Part shown: piece by piece, positions 27,054-41,488 of the stretch
Layout: every line of letters begins with the position of its first letter
Position numbering within the stretch: the first letter of the stretch is position 1
Origin: Amycolatopsis albispora
GTDB taxonomy: Bacteria > Actinomycetota > Actinomycetes > Mycobacteriales > Pseudonocardiaceae
Length of the DNA: 64,000 nucleotides
Assembly (NCBI RefSeq): GCF_003312875.1
Contig: NZ_CP015163.1
Span: 620,001-684,000, forward strand
Reading direction: 5' to 3'
Notes under the pieces: generated by a model
The model's database searches: none
What the model saw: only the letters and a program-made list of their open reading frames with translations
Told to the model about the DNA's origin: nothing
Made by a program: the position numbers and the translations under genes

Positions 27054-30000
27054 ATGACGTCGGCAAAACACCTGAAGACCGCCGCGGACTGGTGCGAGCG
27101 CATCGCCGCGATCGCCGGTCAGCGCTGCGACCTGGAGATGTTGCTCAAGGACCAGTGGCGGCACCGGGTCGCCGTCCGCGACGACGACCCGGCGGTCCGG
27201 GCCTCCCAGCGCCAGGAACTGGTTTTTGCCGGCCAGGACTACACCGCGCTGAAGGAGGCGGTGGACGGCGGTGCTTCCCTCGGCGCGTACGCGCTCGCCA
27301 CGCTGCACAGCGTGCTGCACGCCTACGGGCACGGGCACCAGACCGTGGTCGCCTTCCTCCAGCACGACCGGGTGCTCCCGGTGCTCGTCGACCACCTCGC
27401 GCAGGGCGGGCTGAGCTGCGCCACCGCGGTCGAGCGGATCGACGAAGCGGTGCGGCGGCCGGACAACTACCTGGCGCGGCCGGAGTTGTTGCAGCGCGGG
27501 CTGTTCGACGCGCTGCTCGTGCTCACCGACCGGCCGCTCACCCTGGCTGAACTGCCGCCGTCGCCGCTGGTGGTGATCGTGCGGGACGACCCGGCGGCAC
27601 GCTGCCTGCGCTGGACGCTGGCCTACGCCGGGGAGCTGTTCGAGGACAAGATCATCGCGGGCGTGCTCGACGTCGCGCGGGAGGTGCTCGGCCAGTTCGC
27701 GCGCCGACCCGAACAGCTCGTCGCCGATCTCGACCTGGTGTCGGCGGACCAGGAACTGCGGCTGCACCAGTGGAACGGCACCGACGGCGAGTTCGACGAG
27801 GAGCACCGGCTCAACGAGCTGTTCGAAGATGTGGTGCGGCGTGCGCCGGACCGTGAGGCGGTGGTCTGCGGTGACCTCAGCCTGACCTATCGCGAGATCA
27901 ACGAGCGGGCCAACCGGTTCGCGCACTGGCTGCTCGAGGTGCCGGTGCGGCGCGGGGACCTGATCGGGCTCTACCTCGACAAGAGCGACCTCGGCGTGGT
28001 GGCCACCTTCGGCATCTGGAAGGCGGGCGCGGCCTACGTGCCGATCGACCCGGGTTATCCGGCCGAGCGCATCCGCTTCATCGCCGGTGACACCGGGCTG
28101 TCCGGCATCGTGACGAACCGGCGGCACGCGGCGCGCCTGCGCGAAGTCCTCGCCGCCGAGCACCCGTCGGTGCGGGTCATCGAAATCGAAACGGTGCTGG
28201 CCGAGCGGCAGCCGGAGGCCGCGCGCGAGAACCCGCGCCTGGAGCTGAGCAGCCAGGACCGCGCGTACGTCACCTACACCTCGGGCACCACCGGGGTGCC
28301 CAAGGGCGTGCCGAAGTACCACTACAGCGTGGTCAACAGCATCACCGACCTCTCCGAGCGCTACGACATGCGGCGCGCCGGCACCGAACGCGTCGCGCTC
28401 TTCGCCTCCTACGTGTTCGAGCCGCACCTGCGCCAGACGCTGATCGCGTTGCTCAACGAGCAGACCCTGGTGATCGTGCCCGACGACGTGCGCCTCGACC
28501 CCGACCGCTTCCCCTCCTACATCGAGCGCCACGGCGTCACCTATCTCAACGCCACCGGGTCCGTGCTCCAGCACTTCGACCTGCGGCGCTGCCCGAGCCT
28601 GCGCAAGCTGCTGCTGGTCGGCGAGGAACTGACCGCGGCGGGCCTGCGGCAGCTGCGTGAGAAGTACTCCGGGCACGTGGTCAACGAATACGCCTTCACC
28701 GAGGCCGCCTTTGTCACCGCCACCAAGGAGTTCGCGCCGGGCGTGACCGAGCGCCGCGACCGCAGCATCGGCAGGCCGCTGCGCAACGTCAAGTGGTACG
28801 TGCTCAGCCAGGACCTCAAACAGTTGCCGATCGGCGCGATCGGAGAGCTGTACATCGGCGGCTGCGGGGTCGCGCCCGGATACCTCAACCGGGACGACCT
28901 GACCGCCGAGCGCTTCACCGCGAACCCGTTCCAGACCGAGGAGGAGAAGGCACGCGGCCGCAACGGCAGGCTCTACCGGACCGGCGACCTCGCGCGGGTG
29001 CTGCTCAACGGCGAGGTCGAGTTCATGGGCCGCGCCGACTTCCAGCTGAAGCTGAACGGCGTCCGCGTGGAGCCGGGGGAGATCGAGGCGCAGGCCACCG
29101 AATTCCCCGGGGTGCGCAAGTGCGTGGTGGTGGCGAAGGAGACCGCCGCCGGTGGCCGTCACCTCGTCGGTTACTACGTTCCCGAGGAATCGGCGCGGGT
29201 CGCCGAAGACGAGCTGCTGGCCTTCCTCGAACAACGGCTCATCCGGATCATGGTCCCGGCGCGGATGGTGCCGTTGTCCAGCATTCCGGTCAACGTCAAC
29301 GGCAAGGTGGACTGGCGTGCGCTGCCCGACGTGCGCATCGACCAGCCTGAGCACGCGCCCGCGGACGGCGTGACCGGGCGGTTGCGGGAGATCTGGAGCG
29401 AGGTGCTCGGGGTGCCCGCCGGCCGGATCGGTGACCACGACGACTTCTTCCGGCTCGGCGGCCAGAGCATTCTGTGCATCCTGCTGATCGCCAGGGTGCG
29501 GCAGCGGCTCGGCCGGTCCCTCGGCGTGGAGGACGTGTTCTCCCTGCGCACGCTGGGCGCGCTGGCCGGGTACCTGGAACAGCAGGCACAAGACGCCGAA
29601 GCGGCGTCGGTGGCCGACGAGGTCACCACCGGTGGCGCGCCGGTCCGCCTGCTCGCCAACGGCCTGCAGCAGGGCCTGCTCTACCACCACCTGAAAACCG
29701 CGGGCGGCGACGACGCGTACGTCGTGCAGTCGGTGCACCACTACCACGCACCCATCCGGCCGGAGCTGATGAAGGACGCGTGGCAGCACGCCAGGCGGAA
29801 GTACCCGGCACTGCGGTTGCGCTTCGCATGGGGCGACGACCCCGTCCAGATCGTCGACAACGATGACAAGCCGGTCGACTGGCGCTTCGCCGACCTGAGC
29901 GAGGTCAGTGACGCCGAAGCGCGGATCCGCGAGTTGCAGGAACGCGACCGCACCGAGCCCTACGAACTGGCCGGCGGCAGGCTGTTCCGCGTCTACCTGA

Positions 30001-33000
30001 TCAAGCAGCGCGAGGACCTGTTCACGCTGATCTTCAGCTGTCACCACATCATCCTGGACGGCTGGAGCCTGCCGGTCCTGCACGACGAGGTGCACCGGGC
30101 CTACCTCGCCCTGTGCACCGGCGCGCCGCTCGAGTCCGAAGTGGACAAAGCGTACGTGGCGGCGCAGCGGTACTGGGAAGCGCACCGCGACGACCACACC
30201 GCCTACTGGGCCGAGCGGATCGCCCGGATAGACGAGCGCGGTGATCTCGCCGGGCTGCTCAACGAGCGCAGCCGGTACCGGGTCTCGCTCGCCGACTACG
30301 ACCACGTGCGGGAGCACCGGACCAGGAAGCTGTGCCTCGGCGCGGGCCTCACCGCCGCGCTCAAGGCGGGCTGCGCCGCCGACCAGGTGACCCTGCACTC
30401 GGTGCTGCAGTTCGTCTGGCACCAGGTGCTCCACGCCATCGGCGGCGGCACCACCACCGTGGTCGGCACCATCGTTTCCGGCCGCAACCTGCCGGTGGAC
30501 GGCATCGAGCACTCGGCAGGCCTGTTCATCAACACGCTGCCGCTGATCGTGGACCACCGGGAGCAGGCCGGCCGCAGCGTCGCCGAGGCGGTCCGCGAAA
30601 TCCAGGCCACGGTGAACACGATGAACGGCAAGAGCGTGGTGGAACTGGGCAGGCTGCACAGCGGTGAGCTCAAGCGCCGCCTGTTCGACACGCTGCTGGT
30701 GCTGGAGAACTACCCGCGCCTGCTGGACGAGGCCGAGGAACGGGCGCACCAGGAACAACTGCGGTTCGAAAAGGCCTATGACGCCGACAAGGTGGACTAC
30801 CCGATCGCCGTGGTGGCACGGGAAGAAGGCGACGAGCTGACCGTCACCCTGTGGTACGCGGGTGAGCTGTTCGACGAAGACACCATCGACACCCTGCTCG
30901 AGGTTGCGCGGACGTTGTTCCGCCAGGTGGCCGAGGACATCTCGCGGCCGGTCCGCGAACTGGAGCTGGTTTCGCCGGAAATGCTGGCGCGGTTCGATTC
31001 CTGGAACGAGACCGACGAAGAGTTTCCGGCGGACAAGACGCTGCACGCGGTGTTCGAGGAGATGGCCGCGCGCTGGCCGGACGAAATCGCGGTGGTGTAC
31101 CGGGAAAACCGGCTGACCTACCGTGAGCTGAACGAGCGGGCCAACCGGCTGGCGCACTACCTGCGCTCGGTGGCCGAACTGCGGCCGGACGACCTCGTCG
31201 CGCTGATGGTGGACAAGAGCGAACTGATGATCGTGGCGATCATCGCCGCGTGGAAAACCGGCGCGGCCTACGTGCCGATCGACTCCGGTTATCCGGACGA
31301 CCGGATCTCGTTCATGCTGGCGGACACCGCCGCGCGCCTGGTGGTGACCAACGAGATCCACAGCGAACGGCTGCGCGCGCTGCCCGGCGCGGAAACCCGG
31401 CACGTACTGGAAATCGAGCTGCTGCACCTCGGCGACCAGCCGGCGGAGAACCCGGTCACGCAGACCACCAGCACCGATCTCGCCTACGCCATCTACACCT
31501 CGGGCACCACCGGCAAGCCCAAGGCGGTGTTGGTCGAACACCGCGGCGTGGTCAATCTCCAGGTGTCGCTGGCGAAGTTGTTCGGGCTGGCCAAGGAACG
31601 CGGGGACGAGGCGTTGCTGTCGTTCTCGAACTACATCTTCGACCACTTCGTAGAGCAGATGACCGACGCGCTGCTCAACGGGCAGAAGCTGGTGGTGCTG
31701 GACGACACCATGCGCACCGAACCCGAGCGCCTGTACCGGTACCTGAACGACGAGCGGGTCACCTACCTGTCCGGCACGCCGTCGGTGCTGTCGCTGTACG
31801 ACTACTCGACGGCGACCACGCTCACCCGGATCGACGCCATCGGCGAGGACTTCACCGAGCCGGTGTTCGGCAAGATCCGCGGCACCTTCGGCGGGCTGAT
31901 CATCAACGGGTACGGGCCCACCGAGGTGTCGATCACCAGCCACAAGCGGCCCTACCCGCCGGACGTGCCGCGGGTGAACAAGAGCATCGGTTTCCCGGTC
32001 GCCAACACCCGGTGCTATGTGCTGAACGAGGCGATGAAGCGGGTGCCGGTCGGCGGGATCGGCGAGCTGTACCTCGGCGGGATCGGCGTGGCACGGGGTT
32101 ATCTCAACCGCGAGGACCTGACCGCCGAGCGGTTCCTGGACAACCCGTTCCAGACCCCGGAGGAGCGGCGGCGCGGGGAGAACGGCCGCCTCTACAAAAC
32201 CGGCGACCTGGTGCGCTGGCTGCCCAACGGCGAGGTGGAGTACCTCGGCCGCACCGATCTCCAGGTGAAGATCCGCGGCCAGCGCGTGGAACTCGGCGAG
32301 GTGGAGGCGGCGCTGTCGTCCTATCCGGGCGTGGTGCGGTCGCTGGTGGTGGCGCGTGAGCACACGCCGGGGCAGAAGTACCTCGTCGGTTTCTACGTCG
32401 GCGACCAGGAGTTCGACGAGCCGGACCTCAAGCAGTGGATGCGCCGGCAGCTGCCCGAATCGGTGGTGCCGGCGCGGGTCCTGCGGATCACCGACATCCC
32501 GGTGACGCCGAGCGGGAAGCTGGACACCCGGCGGCTGCCGGAAACCGACTTCGGGGCGGGCGAGGGCGCCGAGTACGTCGCGCCGGTCAGCGAGTGCGAG
32601 CTGAAGCTGTGCGGCATCTGGGCCCAGGTGCTGGGCATCGCGCCGGACCGCATCGGCGCGCACGACGACTTCTTCGCGCTCGGCGGGGACAGCATTCGCG
32701 CGATGGCGCTGGCGCAGGCGATCACCACCGGCTTCGGCCAGGGGCTGGGCGTGGCGACGGTGCTCCAGCACACCACGCTCGCCGCGCAGGCCGAGCACAT
32801 CCAGGCTGCCGCGCTCGAGCAGGCGTGGACGCCGCTGCCCGCGGCCGCCGAGCACCCGCCGGTCTCGCTCGCGCAGGAACGCCTGCTGTTCATCGATGAC
32901 TTCGAAGGCGGTACCGCCGCCTACAACATCCCGTTCGCGCTCCGGCTGCCGGTGACCGACCGGGACGTGGTCGCGGGCGCGCTGCGCACGCTCGTCGGAC

Positions 33001-36000
33001 GGCACCCGGCGTTGCGCACGCTGCTCAAGTCCGACGGCCACGGGGTGCGGCGGCAGTTCACCGTTCCGGCGGACCAGGCCGCACCCCGGCTCGAAGTGAC
33101 CACAGTGGACAGTGTGGCGAAGCTGGACGAAGTGCTCGTCGAGCACGCCGCCCACGTGTTCCGCCTGCACGAGGAACTGCCCATCCGCGCCGAGCTGGTC
33201 GAGCACGGCGACGAGTGCTACCTGAGCGTCGTGGTGCACCACACCTGCTTCGACGGCTGGTCGTGGGACATCTTCCGCCGGGAGCTGGCGGCCCTGCTCG
33301 ACGGCGTGCCCGAAGCCGAACTCGGCTCGCTTCGCGGTACCTACGCTGAGTTCGCGGTGTGGCAACGGCAGTACCTGACCGGCGGGCGGTTGTCCGCGCT
33401 CACCGCGTTCTGGACGGACGCGCTCGCCGGGTTCGAGACGATCAACCTGCCGCTGGACCACCCGCGCCCGCCGCGCTTCGACTACCGCGGCCGCGAGCTG
33501 GAGTTCCAGGTGGACGAGCGGACCACCGAAGCGCTGCGCGAACTGGCCAGGACCACCAGGGTGAGCCTGTACAGCGTGCTGCTCGGTGCGTGGTGCGTGG
33601 TGCTCAACCTGTACACCGGGCAGCACGATCTGGTGGTCGGCACGCCGTCGGCGAACCGCGGGCGCCCGGAGTTCGACCGCACCATCGGCTTCTTCGCGAA
33701 CCTGCTGGCCTTGCGGGTCCGCGTGGACCCGGCGGCGACCGTGCCCGCGTACGTGCGCTCGGTCGGTGAGGTCGTGGTCGCCGCCCAGGTGCACGGCGAA
33801 CTGCCGTTCGAGCAGCTGGTCAAGGAGCTGGCGGTGGAGCAGGATCCGAGCCGTCATCCGGTGCTGCAGGTCAACTTCACCGTGCAGAACGTCTCCGATC
33901 ACACGAGCGCGCTGACCGAGTACAAGCCGGACGCCGATGGCTGGACCACCACCAAGTTCGACCTGTCGGCCACGCTGACCGAGACCGCGACCGGGCTCGC
34001 GGGCAATCTGACCTACGCCGCCTCGCTGTTCGAAGACAGCAGCGCCGGCGGCATCATCGCCACCTTCGAGCACGTGCTGGCCGAGTTCGCCGCGTCGGCG
34101 GCCGACACCCCGGTCGCCCGGCTCAGCGCGGTCGGCGAGCCGGAGCAGGACGCGCTGCTGCGGCCCGCGGCCGAGCCGCCGGTCCAGCGGACCCGGACGC
34201 TGCACGCGGTGTTCGAGGAGGTGGCCGCGACCTGGCCGGATGAGATCGCCGTGGTCCACGGCGCCACCCGGCTGAGCTACCGCGAGCTGAACGAGCGGGC
34301 CAACCGGCTCGCGCACCACCTGCGGTCGGCGGGCGGGCTGCGGCCCGACGACCTGGTCGGGCTGGTGCTGGACCAGACCGAGCTGACCGTCGTCGCGATC
34401 CTCGCGGTGTGGAAGGCCGGTGCGGCCTACGTGCCGGTCGACCCGGGCTATCCGGACGACCGGATCTCGTTCATGCTCGCGGACACCGGCGCGAAGCTGG
34501 TGCTCGCCGGCGAAGCCCACGGTTCGCGGGTGCGCGGCCTGACCGCGGCGAAGGTGCTCGACCTCGAACTGCTCGACCTGGCCGGTGAGTCCGCCGAAAA
34601 CCCGGTCACCGAGACCACCGGCACCGAGCTGGCCTACGCGATCTACACCTCGGGCACCACCGGCAGGCCCAAGGCGGTGCTCGTCTCGCACGGTTCGGCC
34701 GACAGCTTCCGCGCGCAGCTGAGTGGGCGCTACTTCGGCACGCCGGACGAGCAGCGCGAAGCCGTGTTGTTCCTGTCGAACTACGTGTTCGACTTCTCCG
34801 TCGAGCAACTCGCGCTGTCCGTGCTCGCCGGGCACAAGCTGATCGTGCCGCCGCCGTCGGCCGCCGGTGATCCGGAGTTCTACGCGCTGGCGAACCGCGA
34901 GGGCCTGAGCTACCTCAGCGGCACCCCGACCCAGGTGCAGCGCTTCGACCTGGCCCGGCTGACGCACCTGCGCTGCGTGCTGGTCGCCGGGGAGGCGTTC
35001 CGGCCGCAGCACTTCGACAAGATCCGCGGTGAGTTCGGCGGCCCGATCCTCAACGCCTACGGCACCACCGAAACCACCGTGTACAACACCGTGCACCGCT
35101 TCGAACCCGGCGAGCCCCACCGGAACACGCTCGGCGCGCCGCTCGGCAACACACGGCTGTACGTGCTGGGTGACGGGATGAAGCTGCTGCCCGCGGGCGC
35201 GGTCGGTGAGCTGTACCTGGGCGGCGAATGCGTCACCGAGGGGTACCTGCACCGGCCCGAGCTGACCGCCGAGCGGTTCGTGCCGAATCCGTTCCCGGCC
35301 GAGGCCGCCCGGTACCCGATGCTCTACCGGACCGGCGACGTGGTCCGGCGCGGGCAGGACGGCGAACTGCGGTACCTGGGCCGCAACGACGCCCAGGTGA
35401 AGATCAACGGGCTGCGGATCGAACCGGGCGAGGTCGAAGCGGTGCTGGCGAGTTGTCCCGGCGTGCGCCAGTGCGCGGTGGTCGCCGGGGCGGACCCGCT
35501 GGCGCCCGAGCGCACCCGCCTGGTCGGCTACTACCTGCCCGAGCCCGGCACGGCGGTCAACGAGAACGACCTGTTCGACGCGCTGCGCGGGCGGCTGATG
35601 CCGAGCATGGTGCCGTCACTGCTGGTCCGGCTCGACCGCCCGCTGCCGATGACGATCACCGGCAAGCTGGACGTGGCCGCGTTGCCCAGCGCGGACTTCA
35701 CGCCGAAGCGCGCGGCCTACGCGGCACCTCGCGACCGCGTCGAAGCACGGCTGTGCCAGCTGTGGAGCGAGCACCTGCCGGGTGGTTCGGCCGGTATCGA
35801 CGACGACTACTTCCGCTCGGGCGGGGACAGCATCAGCGCGCTGCGGCTGGCCGCCCAGGTGCAGCGGGAGTTCGAGCGCAAGATCAGCGTCAAGCACCTC
35901 TTCGACCACCCGACCGTGCGGCAGTTCGCGGCCAACGTGCTTTCCGGGCTGGAGGACGGCCCGCCGAGTGGCGAGGAAGCCGAGCAGGGCCGGTTGACCG

Positions 36001-37946
36001 GTGACTGCCCGCTGCTGCCCATCCAGGAGTGGTTCTTCGCCAAGCCGCTGCCCGAACCGCACCGGTGGAACCACAACTTCGCGATCCGCACGCCGGCGCT
36101 GGACCCCGGGCGGCTGCGTGCCGCACTGGACCGGCTGACCGACCACCACGACGCCTTCCGGCTGCGGTTTCCCGAGCCGGGCAAGCAGGTCTACGCCGAC
36201 AACGCCCCGCCGGTGACGTTGCACGAACTCGACGTGCGGCAGGCCGATGTCCGGCAGCGGCTGATCGACTGGCAGAGCGAGTTCGACCTGGCGCACGGGC
36301 CCACGGCGGTCGTGGCCTACCTGCACGGTTTCGACGACGGCAGCGCGCGGGTCTGGTTCGCGATGCACCACCTCGTGGTCGACACGGTCAGCTGGCGCAT
36401 CCTCGCCCAGGACCTGGAGATCCTGTACAACGGCGGCGACCTGGGCGCGAAGTCCGGCAGTTACCGGCAGTGGGCGCGGGCGGTGCGCGAGTACGCCCCG
36501 GACGACGAGGAACGCCGGTTCTGGGCGGAAACCACGCGGGACATGGAGCCCGCGGAGGCGCTGACGCGGACGGACAGCACCCGGCGCCGCGAGGAGTTCG
36601 CGCTCACCGCCGAGCACACCGCGACCCTGCTCACGGACAGCCCGTGGGCCTACGACACCGAGGTCAACGACCTGCTGCTGACCGCGACCGGGTTCGCGTT
36701 GCGGTCCATCACCCGCCAGGCCACCAACCACGTCACCGTCGAAGGGCACGGCCGCGAACTGTTCGACGGCGCGCCGGACGTGCGTGACACCGTCGGCTGG
36801 TTCACCACCATGCACCCCTTCGCCGTCGAAGTGGATCCCGGCGACCTCGGGCGCAGCATTCTCACCACCAAGGCGAACCGGCGGCGCGTTCCGCACCACG
36901 GCATCGGCTACGGCGCCCTGTCCGGTGGCCGGGCGCCGCTTCCGGTGGTCAGCTTCAACTACCTCGGCCGGCTCGGGACCGCGGTGACAGAGACGATGGA
37001 GCCGGTCGAGGCGTGGCACCTCGACCCGGCGATGTCGGGTAGCCACACCACGGATCGCAACCGCGCGGCGAACCCGGCCGGCATCGACGTGACGATGAGC
37101 TGCGTCGGCGGACGGCTCACCGCGGTGGTGGACAGCCTGCTCGGCGAAGCGGCCACCCGCCTGTTCGCCAGCGAGCTGAAGGTGTGGCTGGAACGGCTGA
37201 TCACCCACACCGCGACCCGCGCCCGCAACGAACCCGCCCGTGCCACCGAACCGTTCGATCCGTACATCCTGGTCAACGAGGAAGCCGAGCGGACGTTGTT
37301 CGTGCTGCCGCCGGGGGAAGGTGGCGCGGAGAGCTACCTGAGCAATCTCGCGCGGCAGCTGACGGACCACCGGCTGGTGTTGTTCAACAACGTGCACCTG
37401 CACACGCCCATGGGTTCGTTCGAGGAACTGGGCCGCTACTACACCGAGCACCTGCGGCGGTTGCAGCCGTCCGGGCCGTACCACCTGCTCGGCTGGAGCT
37501 TCGGCGGCGTGCTGTCGCTGGAGATCGCCCGGCGGCTCGCGCGGGCGGGGGAGCGGATCGCCAGCCTGCTGCTGATCGACCCGTACTTCGGCATGCGGCA
37601 GGCCTCGGCGAGCATCGGCCTGCCCGAGGTCGAGGACATTCTCGACCCGATCAACTACCACTACCAGCCGGACGAAGCGGATCTCGCGCGGCTCGCCGAC
37701 CGGCTCGGGGAGGTGGTGCTGTTCCAGGCTGGCGAGCTGAACGACGTGGTGAACGGCCCGCACCAGCCGCGGTTGTTCGAGTTCTACCAGCGCACGCGCC
37801 ACAACAATCTCGACCTCCTGCTGCCCGCCGAACGGATCGAGGTCGAGGTGCTGGCGGGGGAGACCCACCATTCGTGGGTGCGCAACGAGGAGCTGGTCAA
37901 GGCGATGTGCGAGCGGATTTCGACGAGCACAGGGAGAAGTTCATGA
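27054..37946 (+). CDS. pcbAB: ACV synthetase (delta-(L-alpha-aminoadipyl)-L-cysteinyl-D-valine synthetase)
   Basis: 3630-residue three-module NRPS, near the known ~3650-3700. Order: N-terminal condensation-like remnant (~1-240); A1 for aminoadipate (~260-750); T1 with LGGQS, Ser805; C1 with HHIILDG at 997; A2 for cysteine (~1330-1830); T2 LGGDS, Ser1880; C2 HHTCFDG at 2062; A3 for valine (~2390-2880); T3 SGGDS, Ser2926; epimerisation domain with [13 protein letters not shown] at 3105; thioesterase with GWSFGG, Ser3482, and a terminal His in GETHHSW. It makes the LLD-tripeptide ACV in the cytoplasm. Substrate order is by known colinearity, not by decoding pockets. T1 has Gln where Asp or His is usual before the Ser. 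Start ATG 27054 with GAAGGA upstream; the stop overlaps pcbC as ATGA. Confidence 0.97.
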   Translation: MTSAKHLKTAADWCERIAAIAGQRCDLEMLLKDQWRHRVAVRDDDPAVRASQRQELVFAGQDYTALKEAVDGGASLGAYALATLHSVLHAYGHGHQTVVAFLQHDRVLPVLVDHLAQGGLSCATAVERIDEAVRRPDNYLARPELLQRGLFDALLVLTDRPLTLAELPPSPLVVIVRDDPAARCLRWTLAYAGELFEDKIIAGVLDVAREVLGQFARRPEQLVADLDLVSADQELRLHQWNGTDGEFDEEHRLNELFEDVVRRAPDREAVVCGDLSLTYREINERANRFAHWLLEVPVRRGDLIGLYLDKSDLGVVATFGIWKAGAAYVPIDPGYPAERIRFIAGDTGLSGIVTNRRHAARLREVLAAEHPSVRVIEIETVLAERQPEAARENPRLELSSQDRAYVTYTSGTTGVPKGVPKYHYSVVNSITDLSERYDMRRAGTERVALFASYVFEPHLRQTLIALLNEQTLVIVPDDVRLDPDRFPSYIERHGVTYLNATGSVLQHFDLRRCPSLRKLLLVGEELTAAGLRQLREKYSGHVVNEYAFTEAAFVTATKEFAPGVTERRDRSIGRPLRNVKWYVLSQDLKQLPIGAIGELYIGGCGVAPGYLNRDDLTAERFTANPFQTEEEKARGRNGRLYRTGDLARVLLNGEVEFMGRADFQLKLNGVRVEPGEIEAQATEFPGVRKCVVVAKETAAGGRHLVGYYVPEESARVAEDELLAFLEQRLIRIMVPARMVPLSSIPVNVNGKVDWRALPDVRIDQPEHAPADGVTGRLREIWSEVLGVPAGRIGDHDDFFRLGGQSILCILLIARVRQRLGRSLGVEDVFSLRTLGALAGYLEQQAQDAEAASVADEVTTGGAPVRLLANGLQQGLLYHHLKTAGGDDAYVVQSVHHYHAPIRPELMKDAWQHARRKYPALRLRFAWGDDPVQIVDNDDKPVDWRFADLSEVSDAEARIRELQERDRTEPYELAGGRLFRVYLIKQREDLFTLIFSCHHIILDGWSLPVLHDEVHRAYLALCTGAPLESEVDKAYVAAQRYWEAHRDDHTAYWAERIARIDERGDLAGLLNERSRYRVSLADYDHVREHRTRKLCLGAGLTAALKAGCAADQVTLHSVLQFVWHQVLHAIGGGTTTVVGTIVSGRNLPVDGIEHSAGLFINTLPLIVDHREQAGRSVAEAVREIQATVNTMNGKSVVELGRLHSGELKRRLFDTLLVLENYPRLLDEAEERAHQEQLRFEKAYDADKVDYPIAVVAREEGDELTVTLWYAGELFDEDTIDTLLEVARTLFRQVAEDISRPVRELELVSPEMLARFDSWNETDEEFPADKTLHAVFEEMAARWPDEIAVVYRENRLTYRELNERANRLAHYLRSVAELRPDDLVALMVDKSELMIVAIIAAWKTGAAYVPIDSGYPDDRISFMLADTAARLVVTNEIHSERLRALPGAETRHVLEIELLHLGDQPAENPVTQTTSTDLAYAIYTSGTTGKPKAVLVEHRGVVNLQVSLAKLFGLAKERGDEALLSFSNYIFDHFVEQMTDALLNGQKLVVLDDTMRTEPERLYRYLNDERVTYLSGTPSVLSLYDYSTATTLTRIDAIGEDFTEPVFGKIRGTFGGLIINGYGPTEVSITSHKRPYPPDVPRVNKSIGFPVANTRCYVLNEAMKRVPVGGIGELYLGGIGVARGYLNREDLTAERFLDNPFQTPEERRRGENGRLYKTGDLVRWLPNGEVEYLGRTDLQVKIRGQRVELGEVEAALSSYPGVVRSLVVAREHTPGQKYLVGFYVGDQEFDEPDLKQWMRRQLPESVVPARVLRITDIPVTPSGKLDTRRLPETDFGAGEGAEYVAPVSECELKLCGIWAQVLGIAPDRIGAHDDFFALGGDSIRAMALAQAITTGFGQGLGVATVLQHTTLAAQAEHIQAAALEQAWTPLPAAAEHPPVSLAQERLLFIDDFEGGTAAYNIPFALRLPVTDRDVVAGALRTLVGRHPALRTLLKSDGHGVRRQFTVPADQAAPRLEVTTVDSVAKLDEVLVEHAAHVFRLHEELPIRAELVEHGDECYLSVVVHHTCFDGWSWDIFRRELAALLDGVPEAELGSLRGTYAEFAVWQRQYLTGGRLSALTAFWTDALAGFETINLPLDHPRPPRFDYRGRELEFQVDERTTEALRELARTTRVSLYSVLLGAWCVVLNLYTGQHDLVVGTPSANRGRPEFDRTIGFFANLLALRVRVDPAATVPAYVRSVGEVVVAAQVHGELPFEQLVKELAVEQDPSRHPVLQVNFTVQNVSDHTSALTEYKPDADGWTTTKFDLSATLTETATGLAGNLTYAASLFEDSSAGGIIATFEHVLAEFAASAADTPVARLSAVGEPEQDALLRPAAEPPVQRTRTLHAVFEEVAATWPDEIAVVHGATRLSYRELNERANRLAHHLRSAGGLRPDDLVGLVLDQTELTVVAILAVWKAGAAYVPVDPGYPDDRISFMLADTGAKLVLAGEAHGSRVRGLTAAKVLDLELLDLAGESAENPVTETTGTELAYAIYTSGTTGRPKAVLVSHGSADSFRAQLSGRYFGTPDEQREAVLFLSNYVFDFSVEQLALSVLAGHKLIVPPPSAAGDPEFYALANREGLSYLSGTPTQVQRFDLARLTHLRCVLVAGEAFRPQHFDKIRGEFGGPILNAYGTTETTVYNTVHRFEPGEPHRNTLGAPLGNTRLYVLGDGMKLLPAGAVGELYLGGECVTEGYLHRPELTAERFVPNPFPAEAARYPMLYRTGDVVRRGQDGELRYLGRNDAQVKINGLRIEPGEVEAVLASCPGVRQCAVVAGADPLAPERTRLVGYYLPEPGTAVNENDLFDALRGRLMPSMVPSLLVRLDRPLPMTITGKLDVAALPSADFTPKRAAYAAPRDRVEARLCQLWSEHLPGGSAGIDDDYFRSGGDSISALRLAAQVQREFERKISVKHLFDHPTVRQFAANVLSGLEDGPPSGEEAEQGRLTGDCPLLPIQEWFFAKPLPEPHRWNHNFAIRTPALDPGRLRAALDRLTDHHDAFRLRFPEPGKQVYADNAPPVTLHELDVRQADVRQRLIDWQSEFDLAHGPTAVVAYLHGFDDGSARVWFAMHHLVVDTVSWRILAQDLEILYNGGDLGAKSGSYRQWARAVREYAPDDEERRFWAETTRDMEPAEALTRTDSTRRREEFALTAEHTATLLTDSPWAYDTEVNDLLLTATGFALRSITRQATNHVTVEGHGRELFDGAPDVRDTVGWFTTMHPFAVEVDPGDLGRSILTTKANRRRVPHHGIGYGALSGGRAPLPVVSFNYLGRLGTAVTETMEPVEAWHLDPAMSGSHTTDRNRAANPAGIDVTMSCVGGRLTAVVDSLLGEAATRLFASELKVWLERLITHTATRARNEPARATEPFDPYILVNEEAERTLFVLPPGEGGAESYLSNLARQLTDHRLVLFNNVHLHTPMGSFEELGRYYTEHLRRLQPSGPYHLLGWSFGGVLSLEIARRLARAGERIASLLLIDPYFGMRQASASIGLPEVEDILDPINYHYQPDEADLARLADRLGEVVLFQAGELNDVVNGPHQPRLFEFYQRTRHNNLDLLLPAERIEVEVLAGETHHSWVRNEELVKAMCERISTSTGRSS

Positions 37947-38926
37947 AAATGCCGTCAGCAGAGGTGCCGACCATCGACGTCTCGCCGTTGTTCGGGACCA
38001 GCGCCGAGGAAAAGATGCGCGTCGGCCAGGAAATCAACAAGGCCTGCCGCGGCTCGGGTTTCTTCTACGCGGCCAACCACGGCGTCGACGTGCAGCAGTT
38101 GCAGGACGTGGTGAACGAATTCCACCGGACGATGACCGACCAGGAGAAGTACGACCTGGCCATCAACGCCTACAACAAGAACAACCCGCACGTGCGCAAC
38201 GGCTACTACATGGCGATCAAGGGCAAGAAGGCGGTCGAGTCCTTCTGCTACCTGAACCCGTCCTTCTCCGAGGACCACCCGGAGATCAAGGCGGGCACGC
38301 CGATGCACGAGGTGAACATCTGGCCGGACGAGGAACGGCACCCGCGGTTCCGGCCGTTCTGCGAGCAGTACTACTGGACCATGCACCGGCTGTCCAAGAC
38401 GCTGATGCGCGGATTCGCGCTGGCGCTGGGAAAGCCGGAGGAGTTCTTCGAGCCGGAGCTGAAAGAACAGGACACGCTTTCTTCGGTTTCGCTGATCCGG
38501 TACCCGTACCTGGAGGACTACCCGCCGGTGAAAACCGGGCCCGACGGCATGAAGCTGAGCTTCGAGGACCACTTCGACGTCTCGATGATCACCGTGCTGT
38601 TCCAGACCGAGGTGCAGAACCTCCAGGTGGAAACCGTGGACGGCTGGCAGGACCTGCCCACCTCGGACCGCCACTTCCTGGTCAACGCCGGCACCTACCT
38701 GGCGCACCTGACCCACGACTACTTCCCGGCCCCGCTGCACCGGGTGAAGTTCGTCAACGCGGAACGCCTGTCGCTGCCGTTCTTCTTCCACGCCGGGCAG
38801 CACACGCTGATCGAGCCCTTCCACCCCGACGGCGTGCCGGACGGCGAGCGCAACGAGGCCGTCCGGTACGGCGACTACCTCAACCACGGTCTGCACTCGC
38901 TGATCGTGAAGAACGGGCAGACCTGA
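37943..38926 (+). CDS. pcbC: Isopenicillin N synthase
   Basis: 327 residues, the canonical length. Non-haem iron oxidase that closes the beta-lactam and thiazolidine rings of ACV with O2 and no 2-oxoglutarate. Iron ligands His210 and Asp212 (EDHFDVSM) and His266 ([10 protein letters not shown]), and the substrate-carboxylate RxS motif Arg275/Ser277, are in the expected places (Aspergillus numbering minus 4). The C-terminal Gln-Thr ending (KNGQT) retains the penultimate Gln region known from IPNS. The start overlaps the pcbAB stop by 4 bp, coupling synthesis of the two sequential enzymes. Confidence 0.97.
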   Translation: MKMPSAEVPTIDVSPLFGTSAEEKMRVGQEINKACRGSGFFYAANHGVDVQQLQDVVNEFHRTMTDQEKYDLAINAYNKNNPHVRNGYYMAIKGKKAVESFCYLNPSFSEDHPEIKAGTPMHEVNIWPDEERHPRFRPFCEQYYWTMHRLSKTLMRGFALALGKPEEFFEPELKEQDTLSSVSLIRYPYLEDYPPVKTGPDGMKLSFEDHFDVSMITVLFQTEVQNLQVETVDGWQDLPTSDRHFLVNAGTYLAHLTHDYFPAPLHRVKFVNAERLSLPFFFHAGQHTLIEPFHPDGVPDGERNEAVRYGDYLNHGLHSLIVKNGQT

Positions 38927-38936
38927 GGAGCAGGCG

Positions 38937-39626
38937 ATGACGGACACCTTCCTGGACCTGAACCAGTTCCGGGGGCTGGGGGAGGACCCGGTCTACCACC
39001 CGCCGGTGCTGGCCGACCGGCCACGCGACTGGCCGCTCGACCGCTGGGCCGAGGCACCCCGCGACCTCGGTTACCCGGACTTCGCCCGGTACCAGTGGCG
39101 CGGGCTGCGCCTGCTGAAGGACCCGGACACGCAGGCCGCCTACCACGACCTGCTGTGCGAGCTGCGCCCGCGCACCATCATCGAGCTGGGCGTGTACAGC
39201 GGTGGCTCGCTGGTGTGGTTCCGCGACCTGGCCGACCTGATGGGCCTGGACTGCCAGGTGCTCGGCATCGACCGGGACCTGAGCCGGTGCCAGATCCCCG
39301 ATGCGGAGATGAAGAACATCTCGCTGCGCGAGGCCGACTGCGCCGATCTGTCGACCTTCGAGCAGCTCCGCGACCTGCCGCACCCGCTGGTGCTGATCGA
39401 CGACGCGCACGCGAACACCTTCAACATCCTGCGCTGGTCGGTGGACCACCTCCTGGTCGAAGGCGACTACTTCATCATCGAGGACATGATCCCGTACTGG
39501 CACCGGTACTGCCCGAAGCTGCTGACCGAGTACCTGGCCGCGTTCCGCGGTGAGCTGACCATGGACATGGTCTACGCCAACACCAGCGCGCAACTCGACC
39601 GCGGTGTGTTCCGCAGGTCGGCGTAG
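38937..39626 (+). CDS. cmcI: CmcI, cephalosporin 7-alpha-hydroxylation/methoxylation component
   Basis: 229 residues of the cephalosporin hydroxylase family, which has a class I SAM-methyltransferase fold. The SAM motif is IIELGVYSGGSLVWF, and the metal-binding acidic loop is VLIDDAHANTF. With CmcJ it introduces the 7-alpha-methoxy group that distinguishes cephamycins and protects them from beta-lactamases; which protein hydroxylates and which methylates has been debated, but the CmcI structure argues for methyl transfer. ATG 38937 has GAGGAG upstream, 10 bp after pcbC. Confidence 0.94.
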   Translation: MTDTFLDLNQFRGLGEDPVYHPPVLADRPRDWPLDRWAEAPRDLGYPDFARYQWRGLRLLKDPDTQAAYHDLLCELRPRTIIELGVYSGGSLVWFRDLADLMGLDCQVLGIDRDLSRCQIPDAEMKNISLREADCADLSTFEQLRDLPHPLVLIDDAHANTFNILRWSVDHLLVEGDYFIIEDMIPYWHRYCPKLLTEYLAAFRGELTMDMVYANTSAQLDRGVFRRSA

Positions 39627-39640
39627 GCGGAGGTGGGGCG

Positions 39641-41460
<1,820 letters not shown>

Positions 41461-41488
41461 TCGTCGCCCCAGCGTTGAAGGAGAACGA

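Noticed and set aside
26502..35252. A 2916-codon open frame on the minus strand opposite lat and pcbAB
   Set aside because: It is antisense to a gene with unambiguous NRPS motifs; long antisense frames arise from third-position GC bias. Its translation has no domain pattern.
35616..37871. A 751-codon minus-strand frame opposite the end of pcbAB
   Set aside because: Same GC-bias shadow, antisense to the epimerisation and thioesterase domains.
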